DNA of 64,000 bases, from NCBI RefSeq assembly GCF_018687715.1, contig NC_056753.1, forward strand, positions 27,281,445 through 27,345,444. The letters run 5' to 3'. The translations under genes and the position numbers were made by a program. The stretch comes from Carya illinoinensis (lineage: Eukaryota; Streptophyta; Magnoliopsida; Fagales; Juglandaceae). Below the pieces are notes generated by a model. The model had not been told where the DNA came from. It did not search any database and saw only the letters and a program-made list of their open reading frames with translations. Within the stretch, counting starts at the first letter, position 1; each line of letters begins with the position of its first letter. Below, piece by piece: positions 11,501-24,680 of this stretch.

Positions 11501-12501
11501 AATTCCTTGTCTATATTGTTTTGTAATATTTCTTATTCATCATATACTATTTTCTCTAACAGCCCAGGTTTCCTCACATATTTAGAGTTGTAATGACATC
11601 TCCCCATATAGATTCCTGTGCGATATGCCTTACATAGTGAATAATTTTATTTGAGGTGTATATTTCTCAAATATACATGCTGTTCGACCATATTGGTCAA
11701 AATACTACCTCAACCTTCCTACCATTCCCTCAACACACAAAACTTTTTCAATGATCCAACAACTATATCCGGAAAAAAAAACCCCAGCACAGATAATCTA
11801 GATACATGTTCAGCTAAAAAAAGGTTTGCGTAATCCATATGTAAACCTTCCATATGGATCCACCTAGTTTGCAGCTAATCACCTTAAATTTAATTTAAGG
11901 TGTAACCAAAATCATTACTGAGTTAGAGGGCAGGATACTCCAATTCTGATGCTAGCTTCTAATCCTTTGGGAAAGATACCCAACTCAGATGAAAACATAT
12001 GGACTACACATTGGATAACCACATTGATTTGGTCCCAAGCATATAGTTAATCACAATGGATTTTGTAATATCACTATCTCCGTATTCGCAACCTCGCCCT
12101 AAACAACAATCTATGCATTCCAGCTTGTAATTGGTGCGATCATTACATTGTCAATCTCTTCATGATGGCCACACACCACACTAATGTGCAGCTACTAACC
12201 GCCTTCTGACTTGAATATTGAGGATGCTGCATGTTCCCATTAATTAGCTACACGCAACAACCATAGGAGTTGTGCATACTTTCATGTATGTGATCTTTGA
12301 CCTTATACATTACACTATTGGATGATTTTGAGGTTTAAATGTTGGATATTTAGTTTGAAGTCCCCAAGGTGAAAATACTTGTAAGTCTCCAAGTATTTAA
12401 CAGCTATTGACAGTTTCATAGCAACTTGCATTCTGAAATTCTTAGTAACAATTTCCCATATCCTAATATGATGTTTGCTTCCATTTGGTCAGCTTCATAC
12501 T
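8561..12501. other. CACTA leader and intron region upstream of TNP2
   Basis: No supported gene over about 3.9 kb. Pyrimidine-rich sequence at 8625-8930 looks like an untranslated first exon, and a TTTGGTCAG acceptor just before the TNP2 start (about 12482-12490) suggests a long 5' UTR intron. A small dyad (CCACTATAAT / ATTATAGTGG) lies at 10109-10132. These transcript boundaries are inference. Confidence 0.4.
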
Positions 12502-15500
12502 ATGGATAAGTCTTGGATGCATATTGAAGATAGATTGCATTCCAGTGAGTATGCTGAAGGAGTTAGACAATTCGTCGCTGTGGCCATTTCCCACACTGCT
12601 AATACTGATCAGATTAGGTGTCCATGTAGAAGATGTTGGAATAGAGCTTTCCACTCCATTCGTACAGTTGAAGATCATTTATTCTTTAGAGGGATTGATC
12701 CAACTTATACTCCATGGATATTCCATGGAGAAGATGATCCATTCTGGAATTCGACCTTTTTGGACGAAGAAGAAGACGATCCATTGGCTCACAGTGATTA
12801 TATTGATGATCTCGATGAGCTTTTAGATGACATCCATCATGGGTCGTTTATGGATCATCATATCAGAAATGACGGTGAATCTTATGGTGGCGATCAACCC
12901 TCCACCTCTAATCCTCCTGTCAACTCTAATTTCGAGGACTTGGTAGCTGATGCACGACGTCCACTTTATCCTTCATGTACTAAGTTCTCAAAACTATCAT
13001 TCATCGTTAAGCTGCTTCACATCAAGAGCATAGGTGGGTGGACCGTGAAGTCCTTTGATATGGTCATAAAGCTCTTGCAAGAGGCATTTCCAAATGCTCT
13101 ATTCCCTGACTCATATAATGATGCCCGTCGCTTGGAGTGGGGATTAGGGTTTAGTTGCGAAAAGATTCATGTCTGCCCAAATGATTGTGCCTTGTTTTGG
13201 AAGGAAAATGCATCGTACAATGATTGCCCTAAATGTGGAGCATCTAGGTGGGAGCAGAGCACAATTCAGGGATGAAGGATACCACAAAAAGTACTCCGAC
13301 ATTTTCCCCTTAAGCTGTGCTTGCAGAGGCTATATATGTCAAAGAAGACAGCCCAAGACATGAGATGGCATGTAGATGGATATGTTGACGATCCGACGTG
13401 CATGCGACACCCATCAGATTCGAAGGTTTGGAAGGACTTTGATAAGAAACATATGCCTTTTTCCACAGATCCTCGCAATGTTAGACTTGGTTTGGCCAGT
13501 GATGGGTTTAACCCATTCAACAACATGAGTAGACCGTATAGCATTTGGCCAGTACTGCTTGTGCCGTACAACTTTCCCCCTGGCTATGCATGAAAGAACC
13601 ATACACTATGCTCTCGTTGTTAATAGCTGGCCCTAAGTCACCAGGTAATGATATTGATGTCTTTCTGCATCCTCTACTAGATGAATTAAAGGAGTTATGG
13701 GAAGAGGGTATTCGTATGTATGATGCATACAGTAAGCAACACTTTATGTTGCATGCAGCGCTACTCTGGACAATCAATGACTTCCCCGCATATGCCAATC
13801 TTTCTGGGTGGAGTACAAAGGGCAAGATGGCATGCCCCCATTGCATGACTGACACAAATTCACAATGGTTGGTATATGGCCGCAAGCATTGCTATTTGGG
13901 TCATCGACGATGGTTGGCCCCAGATCATAGTTGGAGATAGAAAAATGCTTTTAATGGACATGAAGAGCACAATCTCCAACCATCAAGGGTCCATGAAGAG
14001 CAATTGCTACAACAATTAAGTCAAGTGTCACATGTTCAGTTTGGTAAATCTTCTACGAAAAGGAAATGAACTCCCAATCATCTTAATTGGAGGAAAGAAT
14101 CAATATTTTTTGAGCTTCCTTACTGGTTATCCTTAGGTTTGAGACATAATCTGGACGTCATGCATATAGAGAAAAACATATGCGATAACGTTGTCGAAAC
14201 ATTGTTGAATATTGAAGGTAAAACTAAGGACTTTGCCAATGCACGTAAAGATTTGGCCAATCTTGGAATAAGGAAAGAATTGCATTTACAACAACATGGC
14301 GAGTCTATAACCATGGGTCTTGGATGCTACATGTTAAATTTAAATGAGCGAAGGGCTTTTTGTGAGTGGTTGTCAAAAGTTAAATTCCCTGATGGGTTCA
14401 TATTGAATATTGCCCGGTGTGTCAATGTTCGTGAGGGAAAGATCAGTGGAATGAAGAGCCATGATTGTCACGTATTTATGCAAGCACTGTTGCCAGTTGT
14501 TATTGGTGGGTTCTTACGGGCCGATGTGCGTCAAGCCTTACTAGAGTTGTCTTGGTTCTTCAAAGAATTATGTTCCCGAACTTTGAACTTACCAGTGTTG
14601 CATCGTCTTCATGCTAATATTCCCTTGATTCTTTGCAAACTAGAAATGATATTCCCTCCAGCCTTTTTTGATATCATGGTGCACCTTTCTTTCACTTGCC
14701 AGAGGAGGCTCTACTTGCAGGACCTGTGCAATACAGATGGATGTATCCTTCTAAGAGGTACTTAGGAAAGTTCAAGCGGTACGTCAGCAACAGAGCCCAT
14801 CCTGAAGGCTCAATTGTTGTGGCATATGTGCATCTCTTATGCCTTACATTCTGCTCTATATACCTCCATGATATAGAAACTAAGTTTAATCGAGAGGAAC
14901 GCAATAGTGATGTACTTAACAGTTCCGCTGAGGAGGGGAATAGGGCAAGTTTATCTGTTTTCTCACAGAAAGTTAGACCATTGGGGACAGGGCACTCCCA
15001 CAAATTAGCCGACATACTAATGGTCAAGGCCTGATGGTATGTTCTTAATAATTGCGTGGAGGTAGAGCAATACATTGAGTACGTCCATCATCCTACTGTT
15101 CAATACTTTAGGTTATCAACAGCAATTGCTGATACCTTCTAACAAAATACTTGTATTGACAGAGAGCACTATAACAAGATGAAAGAAGAGAACCCTGATA
15201 ACATCGATCGTAGGCACCAGAGTCAATTTCCATCGTGGTTCAGGGCATGGGTAAGAGTTTGTTTCCTTCCAGTCGCATGTAGTTAAGTTAACGTTGATAT
15301 TCCATAATTAAGTAATCATTTACACTTTTGCTTTCCTCTTGTCTAGTAGATTCGAGAGCTACGTGCAGTTAGGCCAACAGAGGTATCCGACGACATATAT
15401 GCATTAGCATGTGGTCCAGATCCATGGGTCGCATCTTATGCTGGATGCATAATGAATGGTGTTCGATTCCATACAATGGAGTGTGAAAGGCATCACCGCA

Positions 15501-16147
15501 CTCAAAACAGCGGGGTTGCGGTGCATGGCGAGCATTGGGGATCCATAGTTGACTTCTACGGGGTGTTGCATGATATTATAGAAATACGCTACATGGGTTG
15601 GCGTAAGGTTTATCTATTTCAATGCAGTTGGTATGATGTTGGCGACCCGAGAAGGGGGATACGGGTCAGGGACCCCTTAACGTTGGTGAATACTGCTAGG
15701 CAGTGGTATAAAGATGAGCCGTTTGCCCTTGCATGCCAAGCAAGTCAAGTATTTTATTTGTTCGATCCAATTTTGGGTGGAAGTTGGCAGGTCGTCCATA
15801 AGGTAACAAGTAGAAATGTTTACAACCTTCACGTAATGACGCCTGTTGGGGATGTGCTTGATGATGGTGAGTCATCATGGGATGACTCAGACGATGACTA
15901 TTGTAATAATCTAGACAACTATCCCCCTACTCTTGATGTTGATGAAGCCATGCCCAATCCATTGAACCGACTCAATGAAGAGCATTTGCTAGTTGAGACA
16001 ACAAATATCTCGTGTCCAGACCCTGCCTAACCAGTCGATGATGATCTTGACCCAGGTGACAATGAAATGGGAATGGAGGACATAAGTGCCGATGACAACT
16101 CGGACAACGACTCCGACCATCCTCTGACTAGGGAGGATGATGATTAG
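12502..16147 (+). pseudogene. TNP2-type CACTA transposase, decayed
   Basis: ATG at 12502 begins the usual MDKSWM start. Domains in order: transposase-associated N-terminal domain with a CPCRRCW cysteine cluster (12502-12760); the TNP2/Transposase_21 core (about 13290-14690, with DGFNPFNN, GPKSPGNDIDVFL and VMHIEKN motifs); a DUF4218-like part (about 14690-15030, GPVQYRWMYP); an intron near 15251-15350; and a DUF4216-like part (about 15540-15660, RYMGWRKVYLFQC). The acidic tail ends at TAG 16145-16147. Damage: TGA 13273-13275, frameshift at the C-run 13576-13580, TAG 13938-13940, TGA 14067-14069, frameshift near 14690, TGA 15032-15034, TAA 15140-15142 (unless spliced out) and TAA 16028-16030. 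TNP2 proteins cut and join CACTA termini. Domain order is complete, so decay is by point lesions and not by deletion. Confidence 0.88.
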
Positions 16148-19100
16148 TGCCCCAAGACATGATTGTAGTGAGTTTATTTGTTGATGTTGAAAAGAAAATT
16201 TAGGAGTACGTCTAATATTGCCTGTCTAGTAGTTTTACCAAGACTAACAATCTAATATAGGTTCCATTTTGTTTTTATAGTTGCTCACCTGTAGTTGTAA
16301 CTAATAAACTATAGGTGATTAGTTAAGCTAATGTACTTGTTGACTACGTGTATGTTTGTTATGCGCAGACAATGAATGACATAGGGTATCGACTCCATTT
16401 TGCTAGAAGATCAATGGGAAGCAAGCATGCGAATGCATATGGTATGTTCTTGGAGTACATTTCCAGAATATAAATATTTGGTGGCCACATGTAATTTTCA
16501 ATAATCCTTGGATGTTGATATTCCTGGTAGGTGTCCTTAATTATAGATCGATACTATGCATTTACAATACTTTTTATAACTAGTAGGAGAACTTGTTGGG
16601 ATATATGGTTAAAATGAAAACTTGGTATAATGTTGTCAGCGTACAATGTTCCAATGGCCAAAGTTGAACAAATTAAGTAAAACATGTGGTCATTGGTTTC
16701 CCATGACCATTAAATTGATAACATTATTGGTTGGGTTAGGTTGTGAAAGGTTGCTGTTTGACAAACATAAGGTAGAGCTCAATTGGTGAATGGACAGAAG
16801 AATGGTCTTTCTAACATAGGGAAGTCAATGGGTGTGATAGTAAATTCAGCTTCGTATAATGACCAAAGTGATTTGGAATTACTTTAATGCATGGACAATC
16901 AAAATTTGATTTGCCACACAATGAGTTCCATTGTGGATACTTGTCGCATGCAGTAAATAAAAGTCATGGAAAATGATGTACAAAAGTGTGTATTATTTAA
17001 TAGGCATATTATCTATGTGCCTATTAAATGATGGGTATTCCATGGGTATGAAGTTTGGTTTACATAACAAGGCAAAATATACATGATAAGTTAGCATAAT
17101 CTTTGTTAACTTAGAAATATAAGTTGCTCAGTTACTCATATATGGTCATTACATATTTTGTGGAGATTTCGGGGATTGCACATTAAAGCTAACGTTGTGC
17201 TTGGAGAACCTACATCAAATGTCGATGGAAAGTTCGTATATTTTGTGATAGTGTGTAGGGATTTAAATGGTACAAATTGCTAGGCTATGGTTAAAGTTGA
17301 ATGTTAGGTTGATATTCAAATGGGAACATTTTGACCTTAAAGTGTAATTTGTCTCAACTGAATTCTATATTCCACTAATAACTGAATGTGGTTGTCCTGG
17401 CTTATGTGGATTTAGTATGGAAAAATTGAATGCAAAACCTACAAGATGTGTCCATATAAGATGAAATAAAAGCACGCTGCATGGATGACATAGGGTATAA
17501 TGCATCCGAATGGGGGAGTGATATAGATATTAATCCATTGGGGTGAAATAACAATTGGTAGTTGCTGCAAAGTTAATTATAATAGGCGTACATGCGGCTA
17601 GTTATGCTCATCTAGGGTATATTATGTACTAAGATGTTTGCGAGTTAGTCAGGTTCACACACCATGGTGAATGCAAGTTAAAGCATATTCGTTTACATAA
17701 AGAACAACACTTTATGAAAACCATATGGATGAATCAGAGGTTTAAAATCTGTTTCACACAATATTAATCCTACTTAAGGGGTTAAGTAGAAACCAATGCA
17801 AAAAGTTACATTGCCCATATCATATAGGTAAGTATTACTATTGACCTATATGATATGGCATATGTGAAATCATATGTAAAGAGTTGCGGTAGTTATACAA
17901 ACTTAAATGGAATATTGCAAGATGTGTGGGAAATTAACATTTTCTTTCGCACACCTGACTCAATTTGTGATGGAGATGCCATGATCATTAAGTTAGCACA
18001 ATCCAAAAAAATGAATATAAAACATATAACAGTTGTAGGCTGATTTTTTTGAGGGGTCTCCCTTCGAGAATATTTCTTCTGTGGTTGTGCAAGTTAAAAG
18101 TAGACGAACCAGTAAAGTACAGAGCATTAAGTGAAGAAGCAAAGTGTTTCTATATGATTGAATTGTCTGAAACAATGTCCAGCTAGCTTATGTTCCTGAC
18201 TAGGTGCAAATTGACCTTTAATGAATTAATTAAGTATAATAAAGGTTTAGCATTGTTCAGATAATCATCCACAAGCTAGCTTAGCTTGTGGATGATTATT
18301 AACTATGATACTCTGCCCAAAGTATGCATTATTAATGAGGCCAGGAAAGAAAAGAAATGTCTACCAATTATGCTGGCACAAGATTCATTCATGACTAGCA
18401 GGCATGGAATAATTGGAATATGTAACCAAATTTAAACCCAAAGTACATCCGCAATATATAACTATAACAGGATAGTGGTGTAAAGAACTAAGTAGTTATT
18501 GATCCCCTAGCTATTTTTTATAACACTTTTTCCTTTAACAAGCAATATTTAGTGTTTCATCAAAAGTAGTTCATTTAATGGTCTGTAAGGATATAGAAAT
18601 TGATTTATATGTATAGCAATGTCAGCATGCATAACGTGGAGGGCAACGAGGGTGTATTTCCAGATCCACCTATTCTTGAAGAGGCTTTTATGCCTGATTA
18701 ATAACCCCCAAATTCCAGTGAGTATAAAATCAGAATGCAAGCAAAATAAATTAAAAAGTTGCAGAATAAATTATAACAAAGAATTGGTGAATAAATCAAT
18801 AATTAATTATTGCTCACCTACCTACCTATAGTGATTAATTTATAGTTTCCATAGTTTGCAATGGTGAATTCAGCGCATATACAAGTGCAATATGTACGTC
18901 AAATTGCACAATTTGTATAGCAAGGTTAGCATATTTGCAACTGCACGTAAATAGCATTCTACAAGGCATCCAACACAGATTAATAACCCAAAATATGAAA
19001 CTGAGAAAAGTGGTGGACATAGATAATTTAAGTCAAAATACAGAGCGGGAGAATTGTAAAATTCAGGGAGGGATATTTTAATTGTGATGATGCCTTTTGG

Positions 19101-20655
19101 CTGGGAAATGGCGCTAGAGATGGGGTCCACAACAAAGCTGAACTGCAGGGTGGATTGATGAGGGATTGACAGCAGGGGAGTTGGTGGCATCGTATAGCAA
19201 GTTGAGAGGTTTGAAGTAGAGTCATACATAACATCTTCGGTTCCTCAATTCACGTAAAGCAACACTTCCAGTTGAGAAAAAGCTGAGAGTTTTTCTCAAC
19301 CTTTTCCTTCACTGCACGGGTTCACCTAGACTCCCTTCTGAGCTGCTGGCCATTTCCTCTATATCTCTTCACAACCCCACAGCTTCTCTATCATCTTCAC
19401 ATCTGCCAGGCAAGCCATTTCAAAAAACCAGGTACACATTGCTACTCTACACAATTATATTTGTGCAACTCCTTCTGAATGATTTGAGGTTATACATTCT
19501 CGAAAGTTCTCTATTTTTTTAGCGTGTAAGATCACTTTCCAACCACCTGTTCATGTAAAGCATGGATTTTTCTTCTTCTTAGGCAAAAACTAAATTGTGG
19601 TAGGTGAAATTTAAGAACATATGTTGATTACATATCGCATCAAAAAAGTTCATGCATTATACGTCACAAGCATGTTATATTTCCCAAAAAACCATGCTGT
19701 TTTTTTCACATACATACTTCGAACAGTGCTACACAATGGGTGTTTTGTAAACTATTGTAGTAGCTGTGGTAAACCAGATACCCAAAGTGATCATCCTCAA
19801 TACATCATGCATTTCATAGTATGCATTGACCTATCTTCTTGAAGTAAGCGCTACTCAGGAAATTTTTATAGACATGGACATGTTTAGTTCCCTTCAAGTA
19901 TTACCTGACTCAATTTATTGTGCAAGTGAAGTAGGTTGGTGCTGTTTTTACATATCAATGTAGTTTCTGGGTGGAGTAAAAGATAATATCTTTTATCTTT
20001 CTAAAACATAATAGCCTCCACCTATGTGCACATCACAGTTGAAGATTGGCACACCACTTCAAAACTAGCCCCAGTAATAGGGTAGGTACAGATGATTTTA
20101 TCATGTTAGTATTACAATTTAGCTATAAATTGTAGAATAATGAAAATAGAAGTAAAAAAAGTATTTAATGACTTCTTATTGATAAAGACATTCCAGCAGG
20201 TTCAGTTTGGTAAAATTGAGCCCTAGGATAGTTAGTATATTTTGTTAAAATGACAATCCAAGAGTTATGACTTCGAGAAGACATATTAAAATAACATGGG
20301 GAATGGTTAGTCTGCCACTCCACTAACTTAGAAGAGCCTTACAGGCCTTGTTTTGTGAAACCAACTGGCCTGCTACTTAGTGTTTTTTACATAAAAAACA
20401 GAGGGCAATATTTGTCGTATGGGGTCAAAGTTGGAGCAAAAACTAACCAAATATTTCATCGCTACGCTATATCCTGTTAGTATGATAGGAAATCAATACT
20501 ATAATGTGGCAAACATAACAATTAGAGGCTTATTTATCATTTAATTACATGTCGATACTGTTTTGTTTGGCAAATATGTACTTAATGTTGTAAATATGTT
20601 CCTGGTTGGATGCAGCAAAAACAGTATTGATATCCACCCAATAGCAAAGCCAAGG
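16148..20655. other. CACTA inter-gene spacer
   Basis: About 4.5 kb between the two transposon genes with no supported coding region. It contains three short perfect hairpins (16995-17029, 17815-17858, 18261-18299). Around 19230-19430 the sequence becomes pyrimidine-rich and ends in CAG|GTACAC, which could be an untranslated first exon and donor for the next gene, pairing with the TGCAG acceptor at 20611-20615. That model is inference. Confidence 0.5.
18261..18299. repeat. Perfect hairpin, 18-bp arms, 3-nt loop
   Basis: Arms 18261-18278 and 18282-18299 are exact reverse complements around GCT; the left arm starts ATAATCATCC and ends AAGCTA. Confidence 0.95.
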
Positions 20656-22499
20656 ATGGTGAGAAGTATAAAGTTTCGAGGGGGTCGAGTTCGACATGGT
20701 AGAGTTCAGTTATGTAGTAGTCAAGTAAGGGAGATGTTGCCTTCGAGCACCGTGTTGCTGGATGAGCCGGACTCAAATGATTCAACTCAGGATGTAGGAG
20801 CAGCGGGCGCAATAGAGGTTTTGGGTGGTAACCAGGTTGGATATTCAATCACTAATACAGGTATGTCATCCTTGTAATAATCCAAGCTATAACATTTACT
20901 AAGTATTTCTCAATTGATATACAATCAAATAGTACAGAATGCAATCTTGGATCATGGTAGCTATATATATATAATATAGTTATAACAATTTTCTGTATTG
21001 ATGTAGATCCACCCCCTAAGAAAAGAGGAAGAGGGCCAGCGAAGGGCACGCTATTTGAAAGGATGAGAAAAGTGGGGAAAATACCACTTGTTATACAAGA
21101 TGGACATAGAGGGCCATCTTGTGAGAATGCAGCAATATTCACTGGACGACTAACGGAGATCATTAAAGTACATGCCGACATGAGGCATGCTAGTTGGAGT
21201 TGTGTACCTGATGAAGAAAAGCAAGAATTGATTGACTGCGTTAGGGTAGGACTATGTTTTTTTTTTAAACATCATAAGCTGTATGCGTACATATCCTACC
21301 TTGAAAGCTGGCTCATGTTTGGCATTACTTTATATAACAGCTTTGCTTTTTTGATATTGCAGGCAGATTTTGTTCTAGATTGGAATAGAGACAACCATCG
21401 TGAGATGGTTGAGACACATTTGGCCGACAAGTATAATACATATCATTATGCATTACACAAAGTGTATTTAAAATATGCTTCGCATGAAGAGACCTTACGT
21501 GGTGGGACGGAGAAGGTGGAGAAAGCTGTATGGGAAAAGCTATGTGAACGGTGGGCAAGTGCAGCTTTCAAGTTATTTCCTATGGACATTAAGTTTATGC
21601 TTTGTATAGATATTTATAACAAGGTCTGCAAAATCATGTTCAGTATTGTAGCTACAGTTGAAGGCACCTCCCATTTAATTAGGTTTCATATTCCTGTTTT
21701 TCTCGCACATGTTAAATAATACATCCATATGTAATTTATAAAGGGGCATTAATAAATTGGAAACGGATGCAGGAGAAATCCAGAAGGAACAGTTCAAACA
21801 GGCAGAAAGTAAAGGTCAAACACACCGGTGGCCGAAAATCCTTCATACGGATACTTGAGGAAAAGGTTTGTCATATGCATATGGTATAATATAAGTTAGA
21901 TTATGAGTATATCAGACAATAAAGTTACTCTTATTTGTGTGTTTCAGCGGGAGAAAGCTTCTAATATGGTAGAATTCTACAAGGAAACACATTGGTCAAC
22001 ATGGAAGGGTAAATTCATCCATGCAGTGACCGAACACAATTACATAAGAGTGTTTATATTTAATTTTATATCTTTTAATAGGTTTCAAAGTAACTTTAAC
22101 AACCCCCTAATTTTCCTTTGATAACATTTTCAGAATCTGATGATGGAAAGGTTAGCTGAAAAAGATCTTGAAGACGATGTAGAAGAACCTGCTGACACAA
22201 TCTTCAAAGAAGTTTTGGGAAACATACCTGGCTATGTAGTAGGCTTAGGGCACATGGTGATTCCAGACCCCTCTCCTTCAATGAAAAACAGTAGGGCATT
22301 TATCCGTCTATCGGAGGAGAATGAACGGAACAAAAGTGAAGCAGAAATGTATAAGAGCAAACTCGATGCAATGATGGGCGATATTGCGGAGTTGAGAAGG
22401 AATTTTTCTGAGCATGAGAAGGTCTTAATGAGCTATAGGAGCACTAATCAGCAACTTTATGGTAGTGAGTCTCATGAAGAGACTCAGAGAGATGCTTAG
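20656..22499 (+). CDS. Transposase_24-type (Ptta/En/Spm) CACTA accessory protein, spliced
   Basis: Proposed exons: 20656-20860, 21007-21245, 21363-about 21571, 21773-21865, 21948-about 22045 and 22134-22499. Exon 1 to 2 joins in phase and gives a basic PPPKKRGRGPAKG stretch. Exons 2-3 carry the Transposase_24 signature (ENAAIFTGRLTEIIKVH, WSCVPDEEKQELIDCVR), exon 4 has HTGGRKSF, exon 5 VEFYKETHW, and the last exon an acidic start plus a coiled-coil C-terminus (ENERNKSEAEMYKSKLDAM). In En/Spm this second product binds subterminal repeats and regulates the element. No internal stop is seen in the exons. The exon 3-4 junction does not keep phase as drawn and the exon 5 donor is unclear, so either those sites are misplaced or the gene has slight damage. 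The start at 20656 is the first ATG after the acceptor at 20615. Confidence 0.75.
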
Positions 22500-24680
22500 G
22501 CATCTCACTTGATATCCAGGATTTTTGGCCATTGGAAATATTTTGTGGGACTCTATTTTTTGTGGGTTGTTTATAACATTTCTAACAATCCAATGGCCAA
22601 AGACTATAGTTAATCATATGTATTTTGGTAGTTTAGTATTATAGTTAGGGTGCATATCTATTAATAGTGCAGGAAATGTAAAGCTGAAGGGTAATCTTTT
22701 TGAGTTGTAGCTATGTTGGTTTTATGAGAGGGTAAGTTCTCTCTCTCTCATATAGTAAAGATATGATTAACTGCTTTTTCAGATTTGATTAAATTGACAG
22801 AAAAACTCCAAATCAGAAGGCTGATTTAAGTGTTTTCAAAATTGCAAGTTAGAAGAATACTGTCCAGCTTTTAGTCATAATGTCCATCGTGGAAAGTAGA
22901 TGCAGGGTTTTCTCATCTGATGATATACATTTTCAGAGCGGGAGGTAATTAGCTGGGCTGTAATTTGGGTATGTTTTTTTCTATCTTTCTACACACTTAT
23001 TTGCTATTTTCTCACTAATATCCATCGAAAGCACCCAGTAATCTGTTTCAGGTTTGATTTAACAGCCCAAGGGGTTAGTTTATATGCTATAGATAAATAT
23101 TCACACCTAAGTAGTTAGATAAGATAAGGAAACCCTCTCTTATCTAACTATGTCGGATATATAAGGAAACCCACTTAAATGGACTACCATAATCATGTAT
23201 GTGTGGATAATAAAGTGGTATAATATCTGGTATTGCTGATTGACCAACGCTTTATGGATAGTGCGAAAATAATGTAGCTTTAAATGATATTTTCATAGTT
23301 TTCAGCATATGAATTTTGTAAGTCTGATATTGGATTGTGCATTTAAATGAGATTTGGTCATAAATTCAGCTTGGGGATATTTGACATATGTAGATTGGTT
23401 GATGGTAAATTGTTACAGCAGATTGTGGGTCATGTGATGATGTGAGAAAAATTCAGATAGTATATGGGAGATTCAATATACTCTCTAATCTACCATTGCT
23501 ATGGAAGATGATGTTTCCAGTATAAATATGGGTCGGTTGTTTTCTTGCAACACTACAACAATTCCGAATAGCAATTGGGCTGTTCTTAAATAAGGGATAT
23601 ATTTAAGCATGTATTAATGTATTGCATGAAGTGAATGGCAGACCTGCTATAGCTATGACAACTTGTAGAATATGCATGCAGGAACACAATAACTTAGTTC
23701 TAATGGTAGGTGTACATGCTCATTGAATGATGGTCTTTTGTATGTGCCAATTGAGTTGAATATTTAATTTTCCATACACAAGTGAATTGCATTCATACAG
23801 ATTTTCCCTATATAAATCTGTATATGCTATAAGGGCTAGAGTATAATTATTTAAAAATAAACCCAAGTGTATTATCAACGATTAGTATAGTACATTCCCA
23901 CCCCATGCCATGTCATTCATTAAGAAGTATACTCTTAGTTTTACACTTAACTTTTTGTAAATGTTAAGGTAACATTTAGCAACTTGCTTTGTGTTCATCA
24001 GGAATTCAGATTGTTGTGGAGAAAGATGTTAGCAACATCATACCCACACTACACAAGCTGTCTAGATGGACATTCTTCATGTTCACAATAGATGATGTTG
24101 GAGAGGGAGTTGTGTTATCACCTGCTATATGTAACATGAATTCTGTCTTTCCCTTGTTGTATGTTACATGGAATGTAATTAGCAGTTTAATATATATGTT
24201 GGCAGATTTGGTTATTAAATGCTATTTCTAAGGATGTTGGTAGATTATTGCTTCTTTATGGTATGGATATGATTTTTGCTTAGCAGGTTATTAATTATCA
24301 TTGGTATTAGATTGGTGGGGTTTTTAGTGATTGGTTTTGAAATTGAGCAGATATTTGGATGCACTACTGTTGGAATCAAATTTACACTGATTTACCCAGT
24401 GTCAAATGATAATTTTGTGTCAATGACTGTGAATTCTATTCTTTTTTGCAATGATCATTGGTAAGAAACAAAAATGTGAGGTAAGGTGTCAATGTATAAA
24501 GGAAACACTTGTTGTGCCAATATATATTTAATTTGTATGGTTAGCTTCGTGGTACAAAATCTACTGCCCAGGAAATGGAATGGTGGGGAAAAAAATTAGA
24601 GGAGCTATATGGACTCCCAATTAAGATAGACAACACGAAGGTTGTCATGGCAAAATTCCATTTTCTGCAACAACGTTAAT
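22500..24680. other. CACTA 3' non-coding region
   Basis: No supported gene. It includes a hairpin at 23112-23150 with 12-bp arms (TAGTTAGATAAG and its complement) and the 3' UTR of the accessory gene. An open frame at 23989-24231 has no recognisable family. Confidence 0.5.

Noticed and set aside
18870..19229. 119-codon minus-strand open frame in the CACTA spacer
   Set aside because: No domain, odd composition, antisense to the probable leader of the accessory gene.
23551..23566. Internal CACTACAACAATTCC, possible end of another CACTA element
   Set aside because: No subterminal repeats beside it and no partner end; likely chance or a tiny remnant.
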